From SAR324 cluster bacterium (GTDB lineage Bacteria > SAR324 > NAC60-12): a stretch of DNA of 39,087 nt. The stretch lies in NCBI GenBank assembly GCA_029245725.1, contig JAQWOT010000182.1, positions 1 through 39,087 on the forward strand, in the 5' to 3' direction. The notes under the pieces were generated by a model that worked only from the letters and a program-made list of their open reading frames with translations, was not told where the DNA came from and ran no database searches. Positions 8,687-16,770 of this stretch are shown piece by piece (within the stretch, counting starts at the first letter, position 1; each line of letters opens with the position of its first letter). The position numbers and the translations under genes are program-made.

Positions 8687-10612
8687 ATGGCTGTTTCAGG
8701 CTTCAGCGAAGAGTTTTTTGCAGACCGGTTTCGTCGTCCTGGGAACCTTAATGTCCTTGAGCAGCAACTCCGCGACTACGATCTTCAGAAAACGGAGCAA
8801 ACTTTTGACAAGGAGTTTGTTCTCAAAAATCTGCACTTCTCGGCAAAACTTCCGGAGAAGGCAGTTACACTGCTTAAACACCTCATTCCTTCCATCCTCG
8901 AATTTTCAGCAAGTCTAAACCTAAGGCTTCGCGATCCGAATCATCAAATCCGCTTTCTACCTGTTCATGAATTTGAGTCTGAGTCTGGTTTGCAGTTGCA
9001 AGGGAAGGTGCCTTTGCCAGCTTCCAGACTTGATTTCAATGGAATTTCGAGAGTCTACACGGTCACTATCATTCTGCCGGAAGAGATCAAGACCAGTGAA
9101 CAGATCATCAATATCACCCGTACCTTATTTTCCAAGCTGATTGGAGAAATTTATCTGAATGAGAGCGTACTGCCAATGGAATTCTACCAGCAGGGTTCTG
9201 ATAGTGAGCAGTCGGGTGTAAGTGCAGGGATGCTTGAAAAGCTGGATATCCTTCGTACTCAGGAAGTTTCGAGCGTAGGCTGGGATCAGCAGTGTCAAAG
9301 TTTTGCTCAGCAGGGCCGATATTCGCTCAAGAAAGATGGAGAGAAGATCCGGGCTCAACTGACGACTCACTGGAGACAGCTTTGGGAAGCCCAGGCCCTA
9401 CCAAAACAAATCAACCAAGTGATTGAACAATCCTTTGAAGACTTTCTGGAAACCTTTCCCCGCAATCCAACGGATGTTTTGCAGAAGAGTTTGCTGGAGG
9501 TCAAGAAGTTGGATCGACAGATTCATTTTCTACTTCCACATGAGCATCGAGCGTATTCACGGTTTGAACGTGAAGATCCAGCACATTATCTCAGGGCAGC
9601 TTCCAATAAGCTGGAAGAAATTGATGGGTTGATCGGTTTTATTTCAGAGTTGGCAGCCAATCTGAAAGAGGGTCGGGAGGATTGGGAGCCTGAAGAAGTA
9701 CTGATTCAGTTGGCGAATCGGATGAGACAGCTTCAGCAAGAACGCAAAGCCCTGGTTTTTCTGTTACCAAATCAGCCGATTTCACACGCATTACAACGAG
9801 AACGCCAACAACTTCCGATTCAATTACTTAAACAATTGCCCAGAAGCTTACCTGTCAAAGAATGGTCAGGCTTTGTCAAGGAACTGCAGGGACAGTATGA
9901 AAACTCTATCTACTTAAAGCTCTGGGAGGCGCTTCGAGGACTGCATCGTTGGATCAGTTTGAACCAACAGCATTCAGGAAAAAATCCCCTCGAAGATAAG
10001 CATGTCAAGCGCCTTCAGCAGCTACTTAGAAATTTTCAATTTCGGTTGCCGTCGATTCAACAAACACGCTCAACGACAGGAGTTTTGATCAATTGTGCTG
10101 AAGAGTTTTTGCGCAATGATCAGCGTCAACGCTTTCCACTGGGAGAGTTTCGCAAGGCATGGAGCTATTTTATCTCTTCAATTCTGATTACACGCTATTA
10201 TGAAGCACATGCAGGTCAACAGCGTTTCAATAAGGAACGCTACATGGATTCGATCAGACATTTTGTAGAACGCCAAGTCCACCGAGGGATCAACTACTAC
10301 CACTTAGTTTTATTGTTTTTGCGAATCTATGAGGAGCGCGAACAAGACAAGCAAGTGGTCCCCTATCTACTTTACATGATCCACTACCCTCAAGCTTCTC
10401 TACGATTTATTTTTCACCGATTGTTGGCTCCGATTCCTTCTGGTCGTCACTATGAAGAAGATGAACTTCCTCGTCGACTGAAGCGAGTTGACGAGTACAC
10501 TTACACGCTCTTGAAAGTGTATGAGAATCGGTTGCAGACTGCGATTCTTGAGGAAAATGAGGGGCGTCCCTTCACCGAGGCTCTACGCAAATCTCGATTA
10601 GGAACTGAGTGA
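8687..10612 (+). CDS. Large soluble protein of unknown function (641 aa)
   Basis: I do not recognise the family. The frame is open for 641 residues with normal-looking coding content, and ends at TGA just before the convergent pyrC. No signal peptide, transmembrane segment, Walker motif, zinc-binding cluster or other catalytic signature is visible. Roughly residues 60-175 look mixed alpha/beta (RVYTVTIILPEEIKTSEQ). Residues 180-420 are strongly charged and probably helical, with many Gln, Glu, Arg and Leu. Residues 480-641 form a helix-rich, aromatic and basic C-terminal region (RQVHRGINYYHLVLLFLRIY, RRLKRVDEYTYTLLKVYENR), a composition seen in scaffolds or nucleic-acid-binding proteins. The start ATG at 8687 has no good ribosome site; coupling to the 79-residue gene upstream is likely. 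This is a lineage-specific candidate for follow-up. Confidence 0.75.
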   Translation: MAVSGFSEEFFADRFRRPGNLNVLEQQLRDYDLQKTEQTFDKEFVLKNLHFSAKLPEKAVTLLKHLIPSILEFSASLNLRLRDPNHQIRFLPVHEFESESGLQLQGKVPLPASRLDFNGISRVYTVTIILPEEIKTSEQIINITRTLFSKLIGEIYLNESVLPMEFYQQGSDSEQSGVSAGMLEKLDILRTQEVSSVGWDQQCQSFAQQGRYSLKKDGEKIRAQLTTHWRQLWEAQALPKQINQVIEQSFEDFLETFPRNPTDVLQKSLLEVKKLDRQIHFLLPHEHRAYSRFEREDPAHYLRAASNKLEEIDGLIGFISELAANLKEGREDWEPEEVLIQLANRMRQLQQERKALVFLLPNQPISHALQRERQQLPIQLLKQLPRSLPVKEWSGFVKELQGQYENSIYLKLWEALRGLHRWISLNQQHSGKNPLEDKHVKRLQQLLRNFQFRLPSIQQTRSTTGVLINCAEEFLRNDQRQRFPLGEFRKAWSYFISSILITRYYEAHAGQQRFNKERYMDSIRHFVERQVHRGINYYHLVLLFLRIYEEREQDKQVVPYLLYMIHYPQASLRFIFHRLLAPIPSGRHYEEDELPRRLKRVDEYTYTLLKVYENRLQTAILEENEGRPFTEALRKSRLGTE

Positions 10613-10648
10613 GAAAGTAGCTAAGAAAATTCTTTGTATGGGAAAGAG

Positions 10649-11965
10649 TCAATCTTCCATGAACTGAATTTCTTTACCGCGAATCCCAGGCTGGATTTGG
10701 CCATCCACAAAAACAGTCTGACCATGAACAATGGTGCGAACCGGCCATCCTGTTAATTCCATGCCTGCGTAGGGAGACCAGTTAACCTTCGTGAACAGTT
10801 TCCCGTTTTCCACGGTTCGCTTCAACTGTGTATCGACCAAGGTCAAGTCAGCATCGTATCCCACCTGAATCCTTCCTTTGTTTTTCATCCTGTAAAGTCG
10901 AGCAGGCACTTCACTCATCCACTTTGCGATTTCCACCAAGCTGCAGTCTCCTTGACTATGTCTTGTCAGGAGTAATGGTAGGGAAGTCTCTACTCCGGGC
11001 ATCCCCGATGGAGCCTTACCATAAGGAGCATCCTTCTCCTCAAGAGTGTGTGGGGCGTGATCAGTGGCAATGCAGTTGATAATATCATCTTTGAGAGCCT
11101 GCCAGAGTGCCGTGCCATGACGCTGACTGCGCAAGGGAGGATTCATTTGGGCTAGAGTCCCCAATTTCTCGTAGCAGTCTGGAGCTGTCAGTGTGAAGTG
11201 TTGTGGGCAGACTTCCGTAGAGATCTTGTGATCCCTTGGTAAGCGACGCAACAGCAGGGTCTCTTCTTCTGTGGTGAGATGCAGAATATGAAGCCGTCTT
11301 TTATATTGGAGAGATAGACGAACCGCTAATTCAGTTGCTTCCAGCGCGGTAGCTTCGTCTCGAATTTTAGAATGTGCCTTTACATCCTTACATCCATGGA
11401 GCAGGGCAGCGTTGTCTCGAATTTGACGTTCACTCTCGGCGTGTACAGCAATCAGACGAATTCCATTGGCAAAAATTCGCTCCAGGTCTTCTTCACGATG
11501 AACGAGCAGGTCTCCGGTAGAAGAACCCATGAAAACCTTGATTCCACAAACATTTGGAACGGAGTTGATCTCAGCTAGGTTTTCAGGAGTGGCGCCAACA
11601 AAGAAGCCATAGTTGACCACACACTGCTCAGCAGCACATTCTTTTTTGGCAGCCATTCGTTCTGCATTGATCACTGCTGGATTATTGTTAGGCATATCCA
11701 AGAAACTAGTGATTCCTCCAGCAGCAGCAGCTTTAGATCCAGTATGTAAATCTTCTTTGTGAGTATTTCCTGGCTCCCGAAAATGCACCTGAGGATCGAT
11801 CAAGCCTGGGAAAAGGATCAAACCAGAAGCATCGAGAGTTTCTTTACCGTCAGGCAATCCACGACCAATAGCGCTAATGGTCCCATCCTCTATCAGGAGA
11901 TCAGTTTCTTGAAGCTGATCGGGAAAAACGACAGTGGCATTTCTAATACAAAGGCTATTAGTCAT
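10649..11965 (-). CDS. pyrC: Dihydroorotase (class I-like, DPQVH subgroup)
   Basis: Dihydroorotase closes carbamoyl-aspartate to dihydroorotate in de novo pyrimidine synthesis. The 438-residue protein has the amidohydrolase layout: IDPQVHFREPG near residue 55, GIKVFMGSSTG with the lysine that is carbamylated in the family, IAVHAE and LHILHLTT with metal-binding histidines, and CIATDHAPH with the catalytic Asp. The usual first HxH motif reads Q-V-H, so one metal-ligand His is replaced by Gln; I recall the same variant in a subgroup of annotated dihydroorotases. The ATG overlaps the pyrB stop (ATGA), indicating coupling within dksA-hemL-pyrB-pyrC. A non-catalytic PyrC-like partner of ATCase is an alternative, but the other active-site residues are retained. 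Confidence 0.88.
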   Translation of the reverse strand: MTNSLCIRNATVVFPDQLQETDLLIEDGTISAIGRGLPDGKETLDASGLILFPGLIDPQVHFREPGNTHKEDLHTGSKAAAAGGITSFLDMPNNNPAVINAERMAAKKECAAEQCVVNYGFFVGATPENLAEINSVPNVCGIKVFMGSSTGDLLVHREEDLERIFANGIRLIAVHAESERQIRDNAALLHGCKDVKAHSKIRDEATALEATELAVRLSLQYKRRLHILHLTTEEETLLLRRLPRDHKISTEVCPQHFTLTAPDCYEKLGTLAQMNPPLRSQRHGTALWQALKDDIINCIATDHAPHTLEEKDAPYGKAPSGMPGVETSLPLLLTRHSQGDCSLVEIAKWMSEVPARLYRMKNKGRIQVGYDADLTLVDTQLKRTVENGKLFTKVNWSPYAGMELTGWPVRTIVHGQTVFVDGQIQPGIRGKEIQFMED

Positions 11966-13029
11966 AAGCTAGATTTTTCCTGGATAATAGGCAGTTGTTC
12001 GTTTTTTCCAAAAATGTAGAGCAGAAGTGCAGCCCGAATATAGACTCCGTTACGTAGCTGAGACCAGTACATTGCTCTTGGATTGGCATCGATTCCACTG
12101 GATATTTCCTGCCGCCGAGGTAGTGGGTGAAGAATGATGGCGTGTTCGGGTAGTAAGTTCACATTTTCTTCGGTGAGGCTGAAGCTGGCCAAGTCGATCT
12201 TGCCTGACTCTCTGGAGAGGTCGTATTCATCCTGTACGCGGGTCATATAAATGCAATCTACCTCAGGTAACACCTCTTTCAATTGATCTGTGAAGTGTAG
12301 ACGAACACCCCGCTCTCCCAGATGTAATTCAAGATCTGGAGCAATTTGAAAGCCCTTGGGTGCGATGGCATAGAAATCGAGATCTTCATAATTAGCTAGC
12401 AAATACATGACTGAGCGCACAGCTCGACCACGTTGAAGATCTCCTACGAAAGCGTACTTCTTCCCAGAGATTCCACCCATCCGCTGGAAGGAGCGGTGCA
12501 TCGTGTAGAGGTCCAGTAGTGCCTGGGTAGGATGCTGGTCTTTGCCACTACCACTGTTGAGGATTGGGACACTGAAGCCGGTCCGATCTTGGCGATATGC
12601 AATGTATTCACAAAAACCAGGTTTTGGATCACGCATGATTACAAGATCGAAGTAGCTGCTAAAGACCCGGATCGCATCTTCCTGGCTCTCTCCCTTATAT
12701 TCAGAAGATAGTGCAGGATCTTGCACTTCCCCGGTTGTGATGCCGACAAGTTGGCAAGCAGTCAAAAAGGAGAGGAATGTACGAGTAGAAGGTTGAGTGA
12801 AGTAAAGCATCGCCCGCTTGTGGCGTAGCAGACGAGAGAGGAACTCAAGACCTTCGTAGTCATGTGACATGGCCTTGAGTGTGTTGGCGACACCGAAGAT
12901 TTCTTCCATCAGCGGACGAGGGAACTGTTGCGACATCATCACATGATATAGTCGACCTTCACGCTGATAGTAGGGTAGTCTCTTGGCTACAGGCTGCCGT
13001 AGGTATTCATCGATCGTGAGCAAGCTCAC
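11962..13029 (-). CDS. pyrB: Aspartate carbamoyltransferase
   Basis: PyrB condenses carbamoyl phosphate with aspartate, the committed step of pyrimidine synthesis. The 355-residue protein has the carbamoyl-phosphate loop YFTQPSTRTFLSF, GSGKDQHPTQALLDLY, FVGDLQRGRAVRS in the aspartate domain, and ILHPLPRRQEI. The first loop is STRT-F rather than the common STRTR, and the protein is somewhat longer than E. coli PyrB, consistent with a divergent ATCase branch. No pyrI regulatory gene is adjacent. The start is GTG at 13027-13029, overlapping the hemL stop as GTGA; the downstream pyrC overlaps by four bases. The tight packing argues for a single transcript. Confidence 0.93.
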   Translation of the reverse strand: MSLLTIDEYLRQPVAKRLPYYQREGRLYHVMMSQQFPRPLMEEIFGVANTLKAMSHDYEGLEFLSRLLRHKRAMLYFTQPSTRTFLSFLTACQLVGITTGEVQDPALSSEYKGESQEDAIRVFSSYFDLVIMRDPKPGFCEYIAYRQDRTGFSVPILNSGSGKDQHPTQALLDLYTMHRSFQRMGGISGKKYAFVGDLQRGRAVRSVMYLLANYEDLDFYAIAPKGFQIAPDLELHLGERGVRLHFTDQLKEVLPEVDCIYMTRVQDEYDLSRESGKIDLASFSLTEENVNLLPEHAIILHPLPRRQEISSGIDANPRAMYWSQLRNGVYIRAALLLYIFGKNEQLPIIQEKSSL

Positions 13030-14309
13030 AGTGTGGCCATCACTTTGCGGCAGGCTGCTGCTGTCTTTTCTAGGTCTTCTTCCGTGTGGGCCATTGAGAT
13101 AAAGCCACTTTCAAAGGCAGAAGGTGCCAAGTAAATCCCTTCCTTTAGCATACCCATGAAGAATTTACGGAAGCGATCCTGATCTGATTCAGCAGCGTCC
13201 TGATAATTACGAACCAGTTTCTCAGCGAAGAAAAAGCCAAACATCCCACCCATGACATTGGTCTGAAATGGAATTCCATTTTGTCCAGCGCTCTGCCGCA
13301 TTTCATCGATCAGCCAGTTGGATTTTCGGCTCAATTCTGCATATGTGTCGGGAGCCTGTAAAATTTCCAATGTTTTGTGACCCGCTGCTACTGCCAGTGG
13401 GTTCCCAGATAAAGTGCCAGCTTGATAAACTGGACCAGCGGGTGCAACCATCAACATCACATCTTGTCTGCCTCCATAAGCTCCAACTGGTAGACCTCCT
13501 CCAATCACTTTTCCAAAAATGGTCATGTCAGGGATAATCCCAAAAATCTCCTGGGCCCCTCCATAATCAACTCGGAAGCCGGTCATCACCTCATCAAACA
13601 CCAACAAGGATCCATGAACATCGCAGAGATTCCGCAATCCTTTCAGAAAATCTAGGTCTGGCACTACCATTCCCATGTTTCCTGCGACAGGTTCAAGAAC
13701 TACGGCTGCGATCTCGGAACCATATTCGTCAAAGAGATCGGTGACCGACTCGAGATTATTGAAATCGGCAAGGAGAGTGTGTTCAACGAAAGACGCAGGT
13801 ACTCCTGGGGAGTCTGGAAGGCCAAGAGTCATCACGCCTGATCCTGCTTTGACCAATAAAGAATCCACACTGCCGTGGTAGCAGCCTTCAAATTTGATGA
13901 TCTTGTCGCGGCCCGTATATCCTCTGGCAACTCGGATCGCAGCCATGGAAGCTTCTGTACCGGAGTTGGTCAGTCGAACCATTTCGACACTGTTCACTGC
14001 AGTACAGATCATTTCTGCTAGATACACTTCTCCTTCGGTAGGTGTTCCAAAAGAAGCTCCTCGATGAAGTGCCTCTTCGATCGCAGCCATTACTTCAGGG
14101 TGACAATGTCCAAGAATAAGAGGCCCCCAAGAGCCAATATAATCGATGTAGTTATTGCCATCGACATCAGTAATGTGGCTCCCTTTCCCCTCACGGATGA
14201 AAAGAGGTGTACTGCGAACAGATTTGAATGCTCTGACAGGGCTGTTCACTCCACCTGGAATGCGCAGTTGAGCTCTGGCAAAAAGTGAGGATGATTGGTT
14301 GATTTGCAT
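13026..14309 (-). CDS. hemL: Glutamate-1-semialdehyde 2,1-aminomutase
   Basis: HemL converts glutamate-1-semialdehyde to 5-aminolevulinate, the tetrapyrrole precursor of the C5 pathway, using PLP/PMP. At 427 residues it is of normal length. Motifs: GGVNSPVRAFKSV at the N-terminus, YIDYIGSWGPLILGHCHPEV, MVRLTNSGTEASMAAIRVAR, FEGCYHGSVDSLLVKAGSG, LVFDEVMTGFRV and IFGKVIGGGLPVGAYGG, whose Lys binds PLP. It sits 26 bases after the dksA-like gene and overlaps pyrB by four bases. A second, decayed HemL-like gene lies at 1785-3307, but this one is intact and matches the true HemL pattern. Confidence 0.97.
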   Translation of the reverse strand: MQINQSSSLFARAQLRIPGGVNSPVRAFKSVRSTPLFIREGKGSHITDVDGNNYIDYIGSWGPLILGHCHPEVMAAIEEALHRGASFGTPTEGEVYLAEMICTAVNSVEMVRLTNSGTEASMAAIRVARGYTGRDKIIKFEGCYHGSVDSLLVKAGSGVMTLGLPDSPGVPASFVEHTLLADFNNLESVTDLFDEYGSEIAAVVLEPVAGNMGMVVPDLDFLKGLRNLCDVHGSLLVFDEVMTGFRVDYGGAQEIFGIIPDMTIFGKVIGGGLPVGAYGGRQDVMLMVAPAGPVYQAGTLSGNPLAVAAGHKTLEILQAPDTYAELSRKSNWLIDEMRQSAGQNGIPFQTNVMGGMFGFFFAEKLVRNYQDAAESDQDRFRKFFMGMLKEGIYLAPSAFESGFISMAHTEEDLEKTAAACRKVMATL

Positions 14310-14335
14310 TATTGAGTTGGTGGGTAGGTTCTTGG

Positions 14336-14725
14336 TCAGCGATGTTGACGACGTTCTTCGAGCTCCTGCTCTTCCTTTGCCTTCAGACTGAGAGTAGTGA
14401 CGGGACGGGCTTCCAGACGTTTTCTTTCAATCGGCTCGCCGGTGATCTCACAAATACCAAAAGTGCCATCTTCAATGCGCTGTAAGGCAGCTTCGATCTT
14501 GCTGAGTAGCTTTCGTTCGCGATCTCTGATCCTCAGGGTATTGAAGTGCTCAGCTTCCAGGCTGGCTCGGTCGTTTGGATCAGGGTAGAGAGTAGACTCA
14601 TTCTGCATTTCCTCAACAGTTGCTGCACTTTCCGCGTAAATCCCATCACGCATTATGAGCAACTTCTTTCGAAAATATTCTAACTCTTCTTCGGAAAGTG
14701 CAGATTCTGATGTGGTTTCTGCCAT
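14336..14725 (-). CDS. dksA: DksA/TraR-family transcription regulator lacking most zinc ligands
   Basis: DksA proteins insert a coiled coil into the RNA polymerase secondary channel and, with ppGpp, adjust transcription of rRNA and biosynthesis genes. The 129-residue product has the helical N-terminus (LSEEELEYFRKKLL), the coiled-coil tip with acidic residues (YPDPNDRAS, matching the DxxDxA pattern), RDRERKLLSKIEAAL, and the C-terminal finger region. The four finger cysteines are reduced to one: GICEITGEPI has C-x2-T and ARPVTTLSLKAKEE has none. This resembles zinc-independent DksA2-type paralogues. A strong ribosome site (GGAGGAAA) precedes the ATG. As first gene of the dksA-hemL-pyrB-pyrC run it may be co-regulated with pyrimidine and heme synthesis. 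A second, zinc-binding DksA elsewhere is likely but cannot be seen here. Confidence 0.9.
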   Translation of the reverse strand: MAETTSESALSEEELEYFRKKLLIMRDGIYAESAATVEEMQNESTLYPDPNDRASLEAEHFNTLRIRDRERKLLSKIEAALQRIEDGTFGICEITGEPIERKRLEARPVTTLSLKAKEEQELEERRQHR

Positions 14726-14857
14726 GGACTATTTCCTCCCTGAATAAGAAACCAGAAAAGATTTTATTAGGTAAGAATTACAGAAATTTATATTGGCGGA
14801 TTTCTGACCAAAAATAAAGTTTTGGGAAATTATGGGTGGCAAAGAGTTCTTTTATTC

Positions 14858-14887
14858 TTGGCACACATACTGCAGATTGTGTATAAA
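14858..14887 (+). promoter_or_regulatory. Sigma70-like promoter for the short ORF pair
   Basis: TTGGCA at 14858-14863 and TATAAA at 14882-14887 are separated by 18 bases, and the surrounding DNA is AT-rich. Transcription would start near 14894, giving a leader of about 75 bases before the ATG at 14970. The 244-base divergent gap between the dksA-like gene and this ORF must also hold the dksA promoter; I could not single one out. No riboswitch or large hairpin is evident. Confidence 0.55.
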
Positions 14888-14969
14888 TAGCCTAAAAAAT
14901 TCTTGAATAAGATTAGTTAGGAATCTGAAATCATTCACTAATAAATAATTAATTTAACAAGGAGATCTC

Positions 14970-15146
14970 ATGATCCTTCAAATCACCCGCGAAGAAATTC
15001 AAGCAGCCACTACTCGTTATCTGGAGCGAGGTGGACAAATTCAGCAGATTGATAAAGTAATTGGAGAACCGATTTTCGGTGATGACCTAATTTTGACGGA
15101 AGATGTCCTGGAGATGATTGAAGTCCAAGAAAGCGATTTGTGGTAA
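14970..15146 (+). CDS. Short ORF, 58-aa protein of unknown function
   Basis: An ATG at 14970 follows an excellent ribosome-binding site (AAGGAGATCTC) and opens a 58-codon frame ending in TAA. The product starts MILQITREEIQAATTRYLER, continues GGQIQQIDKVIGEPIFGDD and ends in an acidic tail (EMIEVQESDLW). It has no signal peptide or cysteine, and I know no family for it. The combination of a plausible promoter, strong translation signal and protein-like composition supports a real small gene. A second short ORF follows after 34 bases. Confidence 0.6.
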   Translation: MILQITREEIQAATTRYLERGGQIQQIDKVIGEPIFGDDLILTEDVLEMIEVQESDLW

Positions 15147-15180
15147 GCAATGATGCAGATCTCCGAAAGAGGGATGAGTC

Positions 15181-15306
15181 ATGAAGAATCAACCTCTTTC
15201 TCTGCGACAATTTGAAGAGATGCTGTGGCAGCAGACGCTGGAGCGAATGCGCCACGGATGGAATTCCCAAAAACAAAATCGGGAAGAAAATTTACCTCCT
15301 GTCTGA
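15181..15306 (+). CDS. Short ORF, 41-aa protein of unknown function
   Basis: ATG at 15181 after a modest GAGGGATGAG ribosome site opens 41 codons to TGA at 15304-15306. The peptide is amphipathic and basic/Gln-rich (LSLRQFEEMLWQQTLERMRH) and looks helical. It follows the 58-aa ORF by 34 bases, and its end overlaps by 15 bases the end of the convergent secreted-protein gene. No family is recognised. Confidence is lower than for the first ORF because it is shorter and has a weaker start signal. Confidence 0.4.
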   Translation: MKNQPLSLRQFEEMLWQQTLERMRHGWNSQKQNREENLPPV

Positions 15307-15699
15307 AATTTGCGCGCGAGTTTCCCCAATCGGTTCCTGCTTGATTCTCTTGACAAAAAAAGCGTTAGGGCCTTCGCAGTAGCGAGGTTCAAAAGTTTTA
15401 GCGAAAACAAACATCATAGTTTTCCCTCCTTTCATTTCCAGCACTTCGAAACGCCAATCTTCTACCTGATCTAGAAAATGTCGGTGCAGTACCCGGTATT
15501 TCTCTGCTTCTCGCTGCAATAAATACATTGAAGCTGGTGTCCATTCGTCTTCGACGCTACTTCCGTAGATTCCAGTTGGTTCAAATTCTGTCAATTGACG
15601 AATTGCTTCAGCACAGCGGTTGCCAGATATGCTATTCCCTTGGGCAAACACTGGAGAAGCGAGAGCTAGACAGCAGAAGGATAACCAAAATTTGGACAT
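15292..15699 (-). CDS. Small secreted/periplasmic protein of unknown function
   Basis: The 135-residue product begins with a typical Sec signal peptide (MSKFWLSFCCLALASPVFAQ, cleavage after AQ or just before). The mature part of about 115 residues contains two cysteines (NRCAEAI and PRYCEGP), which could form a disulfide, and ends basic. I do not recognise the family. It starts 6 bases after the metallophosphoesterase stop, so the two are probably co-transcribed; a functional link is not otherwise visible. Confidence 0.75.
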   Translation of the reverse strand: MSKFWLSFCCLALASPVFAQGNSISGNRCAEAIRQLTEFEPTGIYGSSVEDEWTPASMYLLQREAEKYRVLHRHFLDQVEDWRFEVLEMKGGKTMMFVFAKTFEPRYCEGPNAFFVKRIKQEPIGETRAQISDRR

Positions 15700-15705
15700 G
15701 GGCTT

Positions 15706-16536
15706 TCAAAAACTAATAGGTTCCACTTGTATTTGATCCTTATGCAACCGAATACGGTGAAAACTGGATGTAGACTTCTCGTCGATCATGGTCGATGAAG
15801 CCGAATTGACAACATGCAGCGAATGCGATGCATATTGCTGTACATGATGCCAGTTATGATGAATGTGTCCATGCAGGTATAGTCGAATCTGTGGCCGACT
15901 GCTCAGCCAATACTGGATCTGCTCCAAGTTCAGCAGTTCGTGTTTCGTATCGTGTTCTCTGTCTGGGAAACTGATTGGGTAATGGTTGACCAGAACAAAC
16001 CGCGTATCTGTCGCTTGTTGTTGCATGTACTCGTCTGTGGCCTTCAGGGTTTGACGCCGGACACAGCCGGAAGCGCTGTACCATGGTGTTGGTGCTGCGC
16101 TATGCCAACCAATTAAGTGCCAATTCTGATTAAGTCGACGGGTGTGGATTTCATTTTTTCCAAAAAAACTTCCAAAGTAGCTTCGGAAATAGTCTGATTC
16201 TTCGTTTTCGCTTACGTAATAATCATGATTTCCAGGAACAATGCTAACTCTTTCCTGATTCTGCAATAGAGGCCGCAAAGCCATTCGTGCTTTGGCAAAT
16301 TCCTCAGGCAGCGCAAGTTGTGTGAGATCTCCGCTAATCACCAAGTGATCCCAACCCATCTGTCTCACAACTTCAATCAGTTGAAGGTAGCGCTGTGATG
16401 GATATTTCGAGCTCCGGTTCAGCCACCAATTGGTAGCTCCCAGTAGTCGTTTAGAAAACCACTGGTTCCAATTTTTGGGATATGCACTGAAATGTAAGTC
16501 AGACAGATGCAAGATCGTTAGCGAATCAGTTGACAC
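15706..16536 (-). CDS. Calcineurin-like metallophosphoesterase
   Basis: A 276-residue member of the two-metal phosphoesterase superfamily. The five blocks are present in order: HLSDLHF, VISGDLTQ, IVPGNHDYY, LVNHYPISF and LYLHGHIHHNWH, so all expected metal ligands and the general-acid His are retained. Substrate is not predictable: enzymes of this shape act on cyclic nucleotides, UDP-diacylglucosamine or phosphoproteins. No signal peptide, so cytoplasmic. The start is GTG at 16534-16536 without a clear Shine-Dalgarno sequence. It is followed at once by the small secreted-protein gene. Confidence 0.88.
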   Translation of the reverse strand: MSTDSLTILHLSDLHFSAYPKNWNQWFSKRLLGATNWWLNRSSKYPSQRYLQLIEVVRQMGWDHLVISGDLTQLALPEEFAKARMALRPLLQNQERVSIVPGNHDYYVSENEESDYFRSYFGSFFGKNEIHTRRLNQNWHLIGWHSAAPTPWYSASGCVRRQTLKATDEYMQQQATDTRFVLVNHYPISFPDREHDTKHELLNLEQIQYWLSSRPQIRLYLHGHIHHNWHHVQQYASHSLHVVNSASSTMIDEKSTSSFHRIRLHKDQIQVEPISF

Positions 16537-16758
16537 AATTGCTCTGCTACTGGAATTTCGGATTGCGTTCGGAACTGATCAATGTATCCTTGCAAACGAA
16601 TCAGGAGAGGGGTTTCCAGACAGTCCGAATCGCTAGATTCTAGGCGCTGCTGCTTTCGCTGTTTTCAGCATCTGCCAGTTGATCTCAGGTTGGCATGCCA
16701 GAAAAAAGCCAAATCAATTTAGTCCCCGATCACCTCTTCTTTAATAGTATTTTCAGTA
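16537..16758 (-). other. Gap with possible minus-strand gene remnant
   Basis: This 220-base stretch lies between the start of the phosphoesterase (minus) and the antiporter (plus). On the minus strand a frame without start (RLESSDSDCLETPLLIRL, then QGYIDQFRTQSEIPVAEQL) runs into and slightly past the phosphoesterase start. A second short frame just upstream of it encodes a lipobox-like FFLACQPEINWQ. A one-base shift would join them, so this may be the remnant of a small lipoprotein gene. The evidence is thin; promoters for both neighbours must also lie here. Confidence 0.25.
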
Positions 16759-16770
16759 ATGGAGCCCAAA

